The notes: generated by a model from the sequence alone, not told the origin. Counted from the first letter of the stretch, positions 1-6,967 are shown. The stretch: DNA of 38,612 bases from Bacteroidales bacterium (GCA_016290835.1 JAEEVG010000020.1:1-38612), one strand, 5' to 3'. Numbers and translations are program-made.

Positions 1-1301
1 TCCGGGAAAACGGCCATGGCGAGGTCGATGTGGCCTTTGAGCACGAGGGTGTAGTCCTCGCGCTCGAGCGCAGAGCAGGGGCCCGTCGGGACGGTGCGGG
101 TGATGTCCGTGGTTCCGTAGAGGTATTGTCCGCCGGAGTCGCAGAGGTAGAGTCCGCGCTCGCGGACCACCGGGGCATACTGGCGCGGGGTGATGTAGTG
201 GGGCAGGGCGGCGCCGGGGCCATAGGCGGAAATGGTCTCGAAACTGTCGCCTTGATAGCCGGGAATGTCGGCGCGCAGCTGCCCGAGCTTGACGGCGGCG
301 TCGCGCTCCGTGATCTCGCGTCCGGCCTCGAGGGATTTCTCCAGCCAGTAGAGGAAACGCTCCACCGCGAGCCCGTCCTGCAGATGCGCCTCACGCATCC
401 CGGCGATCTCCCGGGGGTTCTTGACCGCCTTGCGCAGGGCCACGGGTCCGGTCCCTTCCTCCAGCGGGATGCCTGCGGAGACGAAATTGTTGTAGAGCTG
501 GTAGTTGAGGGTGGCGGGGTCCACGAAGAGCCGCCCGCGGAACTCCGCGCCGAGGAAGTCGATATCGTCGTAGGGGAGCAGGTCGATCCCCTCGGAGGCG
601 AGGGCGCTGAATGTTTCCCGGGATTCCGGGTCTTCGACCGCATCCTTGAGCACGTACCAGCGGGTCTCTTCCTGTGTGATGAACAGGTAGCTGATGACCA
701 GGGGGTTGTATTCGATGTCGGAGGCGCGGACGTTGAGCATCCAGGCCACCTCGTCGAGGGCGGTGAGCAGGATCCCGTCGCACTCCCGCTCCTGCAGGAA
801 GCGCCGGATCCAGGCCCGCTTCTCCGCGCGGCTCTCGCCGGGGTCCACGGTGATGACGGGGGTCTGCGGCACGCCCGGCCGGTCGGTCCAGAAGGGGCTC
901 AGCAGGTCCGGGACGCTGAGTACGGTCCCGGGCAGGGACTGGGCGAATTCCGCTCCCGTGCTCAGGCCGTCCACGGCGATCAGGCCGTCGTCGCCGAACT
1001 GCCCGCGGAGCCAGTCGGGGATGGGGACCTGTTCGGGGACGCGCATCTTGTGGAGCTCGATCCCGGTGCCGGCGAGCTGCTGGTTCGCCTGGATGAAGTA
1101 GCGGGTGTCGGTCCAGAGTCCGGCGTGGTCCAGGGTGACCACCAGGTCGCCCGCCTCGCCGGTGAAGCCGGAAAGCCATTCTACCTGTTTCCACCGCTCG
1201 GCGGGATATTCGCTGCAGTGGGGGTCGGAGCCGGTGATCACCACGGCGTCCCAGCCTTTGGCGCGCATCAGGGCGCGCAGCATCTCGATTTTTTCAGCCA
1301 T
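1..1301 (-). CDS. pepP: Xaa-Pro aminopeptidase (M24 family), 3' end cut by window
   Basis: This M24 metallopeptidase removes the N-terminal residue of peptides whose second residue is proline, probably in the cytoplasm. The visible 433 codons begin MAEKIEMLRALM and carry the creatinase-like N-terminal domain, then the start of the pita-bread catalytic domain. The segment DSGGQYLYGTTDITRT near residues 390-406 holds the two aspartates that bind the metal pair in aminopeptidase P. The remaining His and Glu ligands would lie past base 1. Bacteroidales relatives are about 590-600 residues, so roughly a quarter is missing through window truncation, not mutation. The start at 1301 is preceded by a -7 box only 6 bases upstream. 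The gene diverges from dusB. Family assignment is firm; exact substrate preference is inferred. Confidence 0.9.
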   Translation of the reverse strand, partial: MAEKIEMLRALMRAKGWDAVVITGSDPHCSEYPAERWKQVEWLSGFTGEAGDLVVTLDHAGLWTDTRYFIQANQQLAGTGIELHKMRVPEQVPIPDWLRGQFGDDGLIAVDGLSTGAEFAQSLPGTVLSVPDLLSPFWTDRPGVPQTPVITVDPGESRAEKRAWIRRFLQERECDGILLTALDEVAWMLNVRASDIEYNPLVISYLFITQEETRWYVLKDAVEDPESRETFSALASEGIDLLPYDDIDFLGAEFRGRLFVDPATLNYQLYNNFVSAGIPLEEGTGPVALRKAVKNPREIAGMREAHLQDGLAVERFLYWLEKSLEAGREITERDAAVKLGQLRADIPGYQGDSFETISAYGPGAALPHYITPRQYAPVVRERGLYLCDSGGQYLYGTTDITRTVPTGPCSALEREDYTLVLKGHIDLAMAVFP

Positions 1302-1307
1302 ACTTTA

Positions 1308-1315
1308 CAAAGATA
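1308..1315 (-). promoter_or_regulatory. -7 promoter box of the aminopeptidase gene
   Basis: On the minus strand this reads TATCTTTG, an exact match to the Bacteroidetes -7 consensus TAnnTTTG. Only 6 bases separate it from the ATG at 1301, so the mRNA should have almost no 5' leader. No clear -33 TTTG is visible, because that region lies inside dusB. Confidence 0.7.
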
Positions 1316-1320
1316 ATTAT

Positions 1321-1328
1321 TATTTTTG
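1321..1328 (+). promoter_or_regulatory. -7 promoter box of dusB
   Basis: The box reads TATTTTTG and matches TAnnTTTG. It ends 5 bases before the dusB ATG at 1334. It lies 5 bases from the opposing -7 box of the aminopeptidase gene, so the two polymerase footprints must overlap. Confidence 0.7.
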
Positions 1329-1333
1329 CACAT

Positions 1334-2329
1334 ATGAAGATAGGCAGCCTGGATCTGGGAGAGCGCCCGCTGCTGCTCGCGCCGATGGAGGACGTCACGG
1401 ACGCCTCTTTCCGCGTGCTCTGCCGTGAGCAGGGTGCGGATCTGGTCTATACGGAGTTCGTCAACTCCGACGGCTTGGTCCGGGACGTCCCCAGGACCAT
1501 CGCCAAGATGCGCACCTCCGACGAGGAGGCCCCCATCGGCATCCAGATCTACGGCCAGCATCCGGAGGCGATGGTGGATGCCGCGCGGATGGCCGAGCGG
1601 GCCGCGGAACTCGCCGGCGGCCACGGGGCGGACCTGATCGACATCAACTTCGGCTGCCCGGTGAGCAAGATCGCGGGCCGCGGGGCCGGCTCCGGGATGA
1701 TGCGCGAGCCGGACAAGATGGTGGCCATCACCCGCGCCGTGGTCGAGGCCGTGCACAAGCCCGTGACGGTCAAGACCCGCCTGGGCTGGGACGAGAATTC
1801 CAAGATCATCGTCGAACTGGCGGAGCGCCTGCAGGACGCCGGCATCCAGGCCCTCACGATCCACGGCCGCACCCGCAGCCAGCTGTACAAGGGTGCCGCG
1901 GACTGGAGCCTGATCGGCGCGGTCAAGGCCAATCCCCGGATGCACATCCCCATCATCGGCAACGGCGACATCACCGACGGCCCCTCTGCCCGCGAGGCCT
2001 TCGAGCGCTGGGGCGTGGACGCCGTGATGATCGGCCGGGCCACCTTCGGCCATCCCTGGATCTTCCGGGAGATCAAGTATTTCCTGGAGAAAGGGGAGCC
2101 GATGCCGCCCCTGAGTGTCTCCGAGAAAGTGGCGCTCGCCCGCCGGCACCTCGCCCTCTCGCTCGCCCTCAAGGGGGAGCCCCGCGGCATCTACGAGATG
2201 CGCCGCCACCTGTCCTGCTATTTCAAGGGCCTGCCCGACTTCAAGGAGACGCGCATGCGGATGGTCACGACCCTGGACGTGGCCGAACTCCAGGATATCC
2301 TCGATTCCATAGAAAAGCGATATGATTGA
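1334..2329 (+). CDS. dusB: tRNA-dihydrouridine synthase (DusB type)
   Basis: This FMN enzyme reduces specific uridines in the tRNA D-loop to dihydrouridine with NADPH. The 331-residue length is normal. The N-terminal strand LLLAPMEDVTDASFR (about residues 13-27) begins the TIM barrel. NFGCPVSKIAGRGAGSGMM carries the expected catalytic Cys108. VKTRLGW, HGRTRSQLYKG and the phosphate-binding segment GNGDITD followed by DAVMIGRATFGHPW are typical. The start is fixed because the barrel begins right after it. The stop overlaps the lpxK start by 8 bases, so the two are probably translationally coupled, although tRNA modification and lipid A assembly have no known functional link. Confidence 0.96.
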   Translation: MKIGSLDLGERPLLLAPMEDVTDASFRVLCREQGADLVYTEFVNSDGLVRDVPRTIAKMRTSDEEAPIGIQIYGQHPEAMVDAARMAERAAELAGGHGADLIDINFGCPVSKIAGRGAGSGMMREPDKMVAITRAVVEAVHKPVTVKTRLGWDENSKIIVELAERLQDAGIQALTIHGRTRSQLYKGAADWSLIGAVKANPRMHIPIIGNGDITDGPSAREAFERWGVDAVMIGRATFGHPWIFREIKYFLEKGEPMPPLSVSEKVALARRHLALSLALKGEPRGIYEMRRHLSCYFKGLPDFKETRMRMVTTLDVAELQDILDSIEKRYD

Positions 2330-3443
2330 CAAGTTTCTCCTCTTTCCCTATTATCTGGCGCTGAAATGGCGCGACCGCTACTGGCGTTCCGGCCGCAGGT
2401 CCGTCCGGGCGGAAGTCCCGACCCTGTGCATCGGCAACGTGACCGCCGGCGGCACCGGCAAGACCCCCCACGTGGAGATGGTCCTGCGCCTGCTCCAGGA
2501 AAGCCCCGAATGGGCCGGCCGGAGCCTGGCCGTCCTGTCCCGCGGCTACAAGCGCGACAGCACCGGCTTCCAGCAGGTCATTCCTTCCGGGAGCGCGGCG
2601 ATGTTCGGCGACGAGCCGCTGCAGATCAAGAAAAAGTTCCCGGGCGTGACCGTGGCCGTGGACAAAGATCGCGTGGAGGGTTGCGACCTGCTGGTGCATC
2701 CCGAGAAGCTTTCCTCCCGCAAGGTCGCCCGGAAATGCTGGAACCGCGAGTTCCCCGCCGCGGAGTACATCGTCCTGGACGACGCCTTCCAGTATCGTCG
2801 GCTCAAGGCCACCCGCAACATCGTTCTGGTGGACTACAACCGTCCCGTCCACAAGGACCACCTCCTGCCCCTGGGGCGCCTGCGCGATCTGCCGGAGCGC
2901 ATCTTCGAGGCGGATGCGGTCATCGTGACCAAGTGTCCGCCGGAGATGGATGTGTTCGAGAAGACGCGCCTGGCCGCCGAGATGGGTTTCACGAATTTCC
3001 TGCCCTCGGCCTGCACGGCCACCGCACCGGGCGGCCGGCAGATGCTCGTGCTCTTCACGACCATCCGTTACGGGGCCGTCACGGGGGTCTATTCCACCAC
3101 GGAGTCCCGCTTTACCTATGCCAAGAAGGCGATCCTGGTGACGGGGATCGCCGGCGACGGCCCGCTCCGCGCCTATCTCAGCGACCTCTACAAGATCGTC
3201 AAGCGCTACGCCTACCCGGACCACCACCGCTTCACCTGGTCCGATATCAACAAACTCCAGGCGGCCGTGGACCAGAACCCCACCCTGGCCGTGGCCACCA
3301 CGGAGAAAGACGCCCAGCGCCTGCTGGACTTCAGCGGGATGCCCGAGAGCCTGCGCGAACGGCTCTTCCTCGTCCCCATCACCGTGGACTTCCTCACCGA
3401 CGAAGAACGTGAAATCTTCACCGACCTCATCGTCAACCTCTAA
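2322..3443 (+). CDS. lpxK: Tetraacyldisaccharide 4'-kinase
   Basis: LpxK phosphorylates the 4' position of the tetraacyl disaccharide-1-phosphate in lipid A synthesis, at the cytoplasmic face of the inner membrane. The 373-residue protein has a hydrophobic N-terminus (FLLFPYYLALKWRDRYW), matching the membrane-anchoring helix of the family. GNVTAGGTGKTPH (residues 39-50) is the Walker A loop, and LDDAFQYRRL matches the family's DD(G/A)FQ motif. The ATG lies inside the last codons of dusB (8-base overlap), so dusB and lpxK are one transcript. A two-way terminator lies about 90 bases downstream. Confidence 0.96.
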   Translation: MIDKFLLFPYYLALKWRDRYWRSGRRSVRAEVPTLCIGNVTAGGTGKTPHVEMVLRLLQESPEWAGRSLAVLSRGYKRDSTGFQQVIPSGSAAMFGDEPLQIKKKFPGVTVAVDKDRVEGCDLLVHPEKLSSRKVARKCWNREFPAAEYIVLDDAFQYRRLKATRNIVLVDYNRPVHKDHLLPLGRLRDLPERIFEADAVIVTKCPPEMDVFEKTRLAAEMGFTNFLPSACTATAPGGRQMLVLFTTIRYGAVTGVYSTTESRFTYAKKAILVTGIAGDGPLRAYLSDLYKIVKRYAYPDHHRFTWSDINKLQAAVDQNPTLAVATTEKDAQRLLDFSGMPESLRERLFLVPITVDFLTDEEREIFTDLIVNL

Positions 3444-3492
3444 GCGGCGCTGGGAGACCGCGCCGGGACATCCGGACACGCCATCCGTTTTT

Positions 3493-3601
3493 GCGTGCCA
3501 AGCAATTGTTTTATAGTCAATTAGATGCTAAAACCCGGGTATCATTTTCGAATACCCGAGTTTTCAGTTCTGGCTCAGTCTCAACACTTTCCTTGGCACG
3601 C
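3493..3601. repeat. 10-bp inverted repeat enclosing the terminator
   Basis: GCGTGCCAAG at 3493-3502 is the exact reverse complement of CTTGGCACGC at 3592-3601. The 89 bases between them contain the two-way terminator at 3530-3564. The arms could form a long-range stem in an RNA from either strand, or mark the ends of an old insertion. No coding sequence is visible inside. Confidence 0.5.
3530..3564. terminator. Two-way intrinsic terminator between lpxK and frr
   Basis: AAAACCCGGGTAT at 3530-3542 pairs with ATACCCGAGTTTT at 3552-3564 around a 9-base loop. On the plus strand the stem has one C-A mismatch; on the minus strand that position becomes a G-U wobble. The A-run and T-run at its ends let it serve lpxK (+) and pyrH-frr (-). 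Confidence 0.75.
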
Positions 3602-3650
3602 GATTTTGCCGCCAGACGGCGTTTGTTGTAGACTCCTTCTGCCTGATGAG

Positions 3651-3693
3651 AATGGCCGCTACTGTGGGGAATTCACCCACAGTAGCGGCCATT
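3651..3693. repeat. Perfect 18-bp inverted repeat
   Basis: AATGGCCGCTACTGTGGG at 3651-3668 is followed, after the 7-base loop GAATTCA, by its exact reverse complement at 3676-3693. Neither side carries a long T-run, so it is not a textbook intrinsic terminator. It lies 22 bases past the frr stop in that gene's direction and could act as an mRNA 3' stabiliser or part of a small RNA. Confidence 0.65.
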
Positions 3694-3715
3694 TCTGAAA
3701 GATGTACCGGTTGTG

Positions 3716-4285
3716 TCAGACTTTGAGGATTTCTTTCTCCTTGGCGGCGACGATTTCGTCGACTTTCTTGACGTTCTTGTCGGTGATCTTCTGCACTTCG
3801 GCTTCGGCTTCTTTCTCGGTGTCCTCGGACATGCCCTCGTTCTTCTGGGCCTTCTTGAGGAGTTCGATGCCGTCGCGGCGGGCGTTGCGGACCACGACCT
3901 TGGTGTTCTCGCCGGTGGCCTTGGCTTTCTTGATGAGTTCCTTGCGGCGCTCCTCGGTCAGGGCCGGGATGGTGCAGCGGATGATCTCGCCGTTGTTGCG
4001 CGGGGTGAAGCCGAGGTTGGCGTCGATGATGGCCTTCTCGATCTTGTTGATGAGGCTGCGCTCCCAGGGCTGCAGGGCGAGGGTCTTGACGTCCGGGGCG
4101 GAGATGGATGCCACCTGGTGAAGCGGGGTGGGGGTGCCGTAGTAATCGATGGTCACGCCGTTGAAAATGGCGGGGTTGGCCTTGCCGACGCGGTAGGTCT
4201 TCAGGTCTTCTTCGAGGAAGTCGATCGCTTCCTGCATCTTGGCCTCGGTCTGGGCCAGGATTTCTTTTGCTCTGTCAGTTAACAT
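3716..4285 (-). CDS. frr: Ribosome recycling factor
   Basis: RRF, with EF-G, splits the post-termination ribosome and releases mRNA and tRNA. The 189-residue length is close to the usual 185. The N-terminal helix, the YRVGKANPAIF segment and VDYYG-like VTIDYYGTPTPLHQVASI near residues 34-60 are characteristic. So is the late segment VVVRNARRDGIELLKK (about residues 127-142), which carries the conserved Arg needed for function. The gene follows pyrH by 17 bases in the same direction, the classic pyrH-frr arrangement, and no promoter is visible between them. Confidence 0.98.
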   Translation of the reverse strand: MLTDRAKEILAQTEAKMQEAIDFLEEDLKTYRVGKANPAIFNGVTIDYYGTPTPLHQVASISAPDVKTLALQPWERSLINKIEKAIIDANLGFTPRNNGEIIRCTIPALTEERRKELIKKAKATGENTKVVVRNARRDGIELLKKAQKNEGMSEDTEKEAEAEVQKITDKNVKKVDEIVAAKEKEILKV

Positions 4286-4302
4286 GGTATTCTTTTTTAA
4301 TC

Positions 4303-5001
4303 TTATGCGTGTACGATGGTGCCGATCTGCTCGCCGGCGAGCAGCCGGGCCAGGTTGCCGTCCTGCTCGATGTTGAAGACGATGATCGGCACGGGACCCT
4401 GCTCGCAGAGGGCGAAGGCGGTCGCATCCATCACCTTGAGCCGGTCCGCGAGGGCCTTGGAGAAGGTGAGTTCCTCGTAGCGGGTGGCGGTGGGATCCTT
4501 CTCCGGGTCGGCGGTATAGACGCCGTCCACGCGGGTCCCCTTGAGCAGGGCGTCCGCCCCGATCTCGAGGGCGCGCAGGGCTGCGCCGCTGTCGGTGGTG
4601 AAGAAAGGATTGCCGGTGCCGCCGGCGATGAGCGCCACGCCGCCGCGCTCGAGCACGGCCACGGCGTCCTCCCGCCGGTAGTAATGGGCCACGGGGGCCA
4701 TCGGAGTGGCGGTGAAGACCTCGGCCTCGACGCCCAGGCTGCGGATGGCGCCGGCGATGGCGAGGGAGTTGATCACGGTCGCGAGCATACCCATCCGGTC
4801 GCCGGTGATGCGGTCGAAACCCTTGCCCACGCCTTGCAGGCCGCGGAAGATGTTGCCCCCGCCGTTGACGATGGCCACCTGATGTCCGGCCTTGACGGCC
4901 GCAACGATTTCACGGGCGTAACGGACAAGGTATTTTTCGTCGATTCCCTTGCCTGCGGGGCCGCCCAGGCTCTCTCCGCTAAGCTTCAACAAGACTCTCA
5001 T
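4303..5001 (-). CDS. pyrH: UMP kinase
   Basis: PyrH phosphorylates UMP to UDP with ATP in pyrimidine nucleotide synthesis. It belongs to the amino-acid kinase fold and is unrelated to eukaryotic UMP/CMP kinase. LLKLSGESLGG at the N-terminus and IVNGGGNIFRG are the nucleotide-binding loops. GDRMGMLATVINSLA, GGTGNPFFTTDSGAALRA and KGTRVDGVYTADP are all family hallmarks. I place the start at the ATG at 5001 (MRVLLKLSG, 232 residues). A longer reading from a TTG at 5025 is possible, but that TTG is part of the -7 box TAAATTTG and would lie upstream of the transcription start. frr follows 17 bases downstream. Confidence 0.96.
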   Translation of the reverse strand: MRVLLKLSGESLGGPAGKGIDEKYLVRYAREIVAAVKAGHQVAIVNGGGNIFRGLQGVGKGFDRITGDRMGMLATVINSLAIAGAIRSLGVEAEVFTATPMAPVAHYYRREDAVAVLERGGVALIAGGTGNPFFTTDSGAALRALEIGADALLKGTRVDGVYTADPEKDPTATRYEELTFSKALADRLKVMDATAFALCEQGPVPIIVFNIEQDGNLARLLAGEQIGTIVHA

Positions 5002-5022
5002 AGGTTCCGTTTTTGTGGAAAA

Positions 5023-5053
5023 CAAATTTATTGGAAAATTATGAAACTTGCAA
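5023..5053 (-). promoter_or_regulatory. Promoter of pyrH-frr
   Basis: On the minus strand a TTG at 5053-5051 is followed, after 20 bases, by TAAATTTG at 5030-5023, fitting Bacteroidetes -33/-7 spacing. The leader to the ATG at 5001 is then roughly 16-18 bases. It overlaps the region upstream of the divergent cytochrome b promoter. Confidence 0.7.
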
Positions 5054-5062
5054 GATTCACTC

Positions 5063-5070
5063 TATATTTG
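5063..5070 (+). promoter_or_regulatory. -7 promoter box of the cytochrome b subunit gene
   Basis: TATATTTG matches TAnnTTTG and lies 30 bases before the ATG at 5101. No convincing -33 element is seen at the usual spacing; that stretch is shared with the divergent pyrH promoter. Confidence 0.65.
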
Positions 5071-5100
5071 CATTCTAGACCAGCTTAAAACCCAAACACG

Positions 5101-5826
5101 ATGTTCATCTTCAATTCCTCCATCGGCAAGAAATTCATACAGGCGGTCAGTGGTGCATTCCTGTTCATCTTCCTGCTGCTCCACGCGACGATCAACTTCT
5201 TTTCCGTCATCGATTCCTTCACTGGCAAATGGAGTGCCGTCGCCGCCGACGAGGCGCTTTTCAGCAAGGGGGACGGCCTGTTCAAGCTCGGATGCGACTT
5301 CATGTCCACTCCGGTCATCTCCATCATGGTCCCGATCCTGGCGCTCGGCTTCCTGATCCATATCGGCTATGGCTGCTGGCTGACCTGGCAGAACGTGCAG
5401 GCCCGCGGCGGCTGGAAGCGCTATGAGGTGGCCAGCAAGGCCGCCACGGACTCCTGGTCCGCCAAGAATATGTTCCTGCTCGGCATCGTGATCCTGGGGG
5501 TGATCTTCTTCCACCTGACCCATTTCTGGGCCAAGATGCAGTTGCCGGAGATGTTCGGCATCGGCACCTATGAGAACAATCCCTATCTCCTGCTGGAGCT
5601 TACCTTCGGCAGATGGTGGGTCCTGTGCATCTACCTGCTCTGGTTCGTCGCGCTGTGGTTCCACCTCGTGCACGGCTTCTGGAGCATGTTCCAGACCGTT
5701 GGCTGGAACGGGACGATCTGGTTCAAGCGCGTCAAGGTGATCGGGGTCATCGTGGCCTCGCTCATCGTCCTGATGTTCGTCGCAACGGCCCTGAACGCAT
5801 TTGTACAGGCGAATTTCCTTGGATAG
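5101..5826 (+). CDS. sdhC: Succinate dehydrogenase/fumarate reductase cytochrome b subunit
   Basis: This is the di-heme membrane anchor (b558-type SdhC/FrdC) that passes electrons between quinone and the flavoprotein/iron-sulfur subunits. The 241-residue protein has about five hydrophobic helices: near residues 10-35, 75-98, 122-145, 165-190 and 208-235. Histidines suitable as heme ligands lie in the helices at LLLHATINFF, LIHIGYG, FFHLTHFW and WFHLVHGFW. In Bacteroides the gene normally heads frdCAB or sdhCAB. Here the next gene is rplM and neither flavoprotein nor Fe-S subunit appears anywhere in the window, so the complex must be completed from another locus. Identification of the subunit is strong; succinate versus fumarate direction cannot be told from sequence. 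Confidence 0.92.
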   Translation: MFIFNSSIGKKFIQAVSGAFLFIFLLLHATINFFSVIDSFTGKWSAVAADEALFSKGDGLFKLGCDFMSTPVISIMVPILALGFLIHIGYGCWLTWQNVQARGGWKRYEVASKAATDSWSAKNMFLLGIVILGVIFFHLTHFWAKMQLPEMFGIGTYENNPYLLLELTFGRWWVLCIYLLWFVALWFHLVHGFWSMFQTVGWNGTIWFKRVKVIGVIVASLIVLMFVATALNAFVQANFLG

Positions 5827-5841
5827 GCGCGGTTGTTTTTA

Positions 5842-5873
5842 TTTGGTTTTTCAGAATAAAACTCTTACCTTTG
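5842..5873 (+). promoter_or_regulatory. Promoter of the rplM-rpsI-rpsB-tsf operon
   Basis: A -33 TTTG at 5842-5845, a 20-base spacer and the -7 box TACCTTTG at 5866-5873 form one of the two best-formed promoters in the window. Transcription should start close to 5878, just ahead of or within the leader hairpin. Confidence 0.8.
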
Positions 5874-5898
5874 CGGTCCCTATTTTGTGTAGGGATCG
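5874..5898 (+). promoter_or_regulatory. Hairpin in the rplM 5' leader
   Basis: CGGTCCCTA at 5874-5882 pairs with TAGGGATCG at 5890-5898, giving 9 pairs including one G-U, around the loop TTTTGTG. It sits immediately after the -7 box and about 32 bases before the GTG start. Its position suits an autoregulatory L13 leader or a 5' stabilising stem. If transcription starts inside the left arm, the stem would be shortened. Confidence 0.5.
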
Positions 5899-5930
5899 CA
5901 ATTTTTATTAACTAATTAAAGATCAAGACA

Positions 5931-6383
5931 GTGGACACACAAAGCTACAAGACTGTTTCGCTTAACAAAGCGACTGTTGACAAGAAGTGGGTTGTCATTG
6001 ACGCGACTGATCTCGCTCTTGGTCGTCTCGCCTCCCGCGTGGCCCTTGTCCTCCGTGGCAAGACCAAGCCGGGCTACACCCCGCACGTGGATTGCGGTGA
6101 CAACGTCATCGTGGTCAATGCGGAGAAAGTTGCCCTCAGCGGCAAGAAGATGACCGACCGGGTTTACACCCGCTACACCGGATATCCCGGCGGACAGCGG
6201 TTCACGACCCCGAAGGAGATCCTCGAGAAGCGGCCCGCCGAACTCGTCAGGAGAGCAGTGAAGGGTATGCTCCCGAAGACGCGTCTTGGTGCTGATCTCC
6301 TCGGCAACCTGTTCGTTTATGCAGGTCCGGAGCACCCGCACCAGGCCCAGAACCCTCAAGTTATCAAGTTGGACGAAATTTAA
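5931..6383 (+). CDS. rplM: 50S ribosomal protein L13
   Basis: L13 is an early-assembling 23S rRNA-binding protein. The 150-residue product contains WVVIDATDLALGRLASRVA, the central PHVDCGDNVIVVNAEKV, YTGYPGGQR and the C-terminal PKTRLGADLLGNLFVYAG, all standard for the family. The start is GTG at 5931 (VDTQSYKTVS, read as Met), which also occurs in other Bacteroidales rplM genes as I recall. No in-frame ATG exists before the conserved core. rpsI follows after 9 bases, matching the near-universal L13-S9 pair. Confidence 0.98.
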   Translation: MDTQSYKTVSLNKATVDKKWVVIDATDLALGRLASRVALVLRGKTKPGYTPHVDCGDNVIVVNAEKVALSGKKMTDRVYTRYTGYPGGQRFTTPKEILEKRPAELVRRAVKGMLPKTRLGADLLGNLFVYAGPEHPHQAQNPQVIKLDEI

Positions 6384-6392
6384 ACAGAGCAA

Positions 6393-6782
6393 ATGGAACA
6401 AACACACGCCCTTGGAAGACGTAAAGCAGCCGTCGCTCGCGTTTATCTCACTCCCGGTGCCGGCAACATCACGATCAACGGCCGCCCCCTCGAGAACTAT
6501 TTCGCACTCGAGTCCCTCCGCTACATCGTGAACCAGCCGTTCGAAGTTACCGCTACGCAGGGTCAGTTTGACGTGAAGGTCACCATCATCGGTGGTGGCG
6601 TCAAAGGTCAGGCTGAAGCCATCCGTCTCGGTATCGCCCGCGCCCTCAGCGAGATGGACCGTGAAGCTTACCGTCCTGCGCTCAAGGCCGCCGGTTTCCT
6701 CACCCGCGATGCACGCGAGGTCGAGCGCAAGAAGCCGGGCCAGCCGGGTGCACGCCGCCGCTTCCAGTTCAGTAAACGTTAG
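6393..6782 (+). CDS. rpsI: 30S ribosomal protein S9
   Basis: S9 binds the 16S rRNA head, and its C-terminal tail reaches the P-site tRNA. The 129-residue protein starts [19 protein letters not shown]. It contains [19 protein letters not shown] and ends in the basic tail [17 protein letters not shown] with the conserved terminal SKR. The gene lies 9 bases after rplM and is followed by the folded leader of rpsB. Confidence 0.98.
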   Translation: MEQTHALGRRKAAVARVYLTPGAGNITINGRPLENYFALESLRYIVNQPFEVTATQGQFDVKVTIIGGGVKGQAEAIRLGIARALSEMDREAYRPALKAAGFLTRDAREVERKKPGQPGARRRFQFSKR

Positions 6783-6807
6783 TTATCGCCCGTTTTACGG
6801 CACAGTC

Positions 6808-6932
6808 GCGGTTTTGAAACTTCCGGTGCCCGGGAGGGCCGAGATGGGAAGTTGCCGCACTGCGGAAAAGGTTGGAGACCGAAAGCAGCTTTCGCTACTC
6901 CGCCTTGATGAGAAGAGACCCCGCACGCGGGG
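6808..6932 (+). promoter_or_regulatory. Structured RNA leader upstream of rpsB
   Basis: Several stems can be traced by eye. AACTTCC 6818-6824 pairs with GGAAGTT 6847-6853 and encloses GCCC/GGGC at 6828-6839 capped by a GGGA tetraloop. CCGC 6855-6858 can pair upstream with GCGG 6808-6811 or downstream with GCGG 6862-6865. CGAAAG/CTTTCG lies at 6880-6894 within GCGGA 6862-6866 / TCCGC 6899-6903. CCCCG/CGGGG lies at 6919-6932. The competing pairings suggest a regulatory switch, such as S2 feedback as known for rpsB leaders in enterobacteria. No TAnnTTTG promoter is visible inside. Confidence 0.5.
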
Positions 6933-6967
6933 ACAGTTTAGAAAAACAAAACACAGACAAACAAACA

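Noticed and set aside
6821-6880. Partial resemblance of the rpsB leader to a cobalamin riboswitch (GGT-hairpin-GGGAA and a later GGAGACC)
   Set aside because: The central P5/L5 core and the CCACTG-type segment are missing, the spacing is wrong, and rpsB is not a plausible B12-regulated gene.
6872-6967. An in-frame ATG at 6872 extending S2 by 32 residues
   Set aside because: The extension is not S2-like, falls in the structured leader, and the ATG at 6968 has the A-rich context and the conserved N-terminus.
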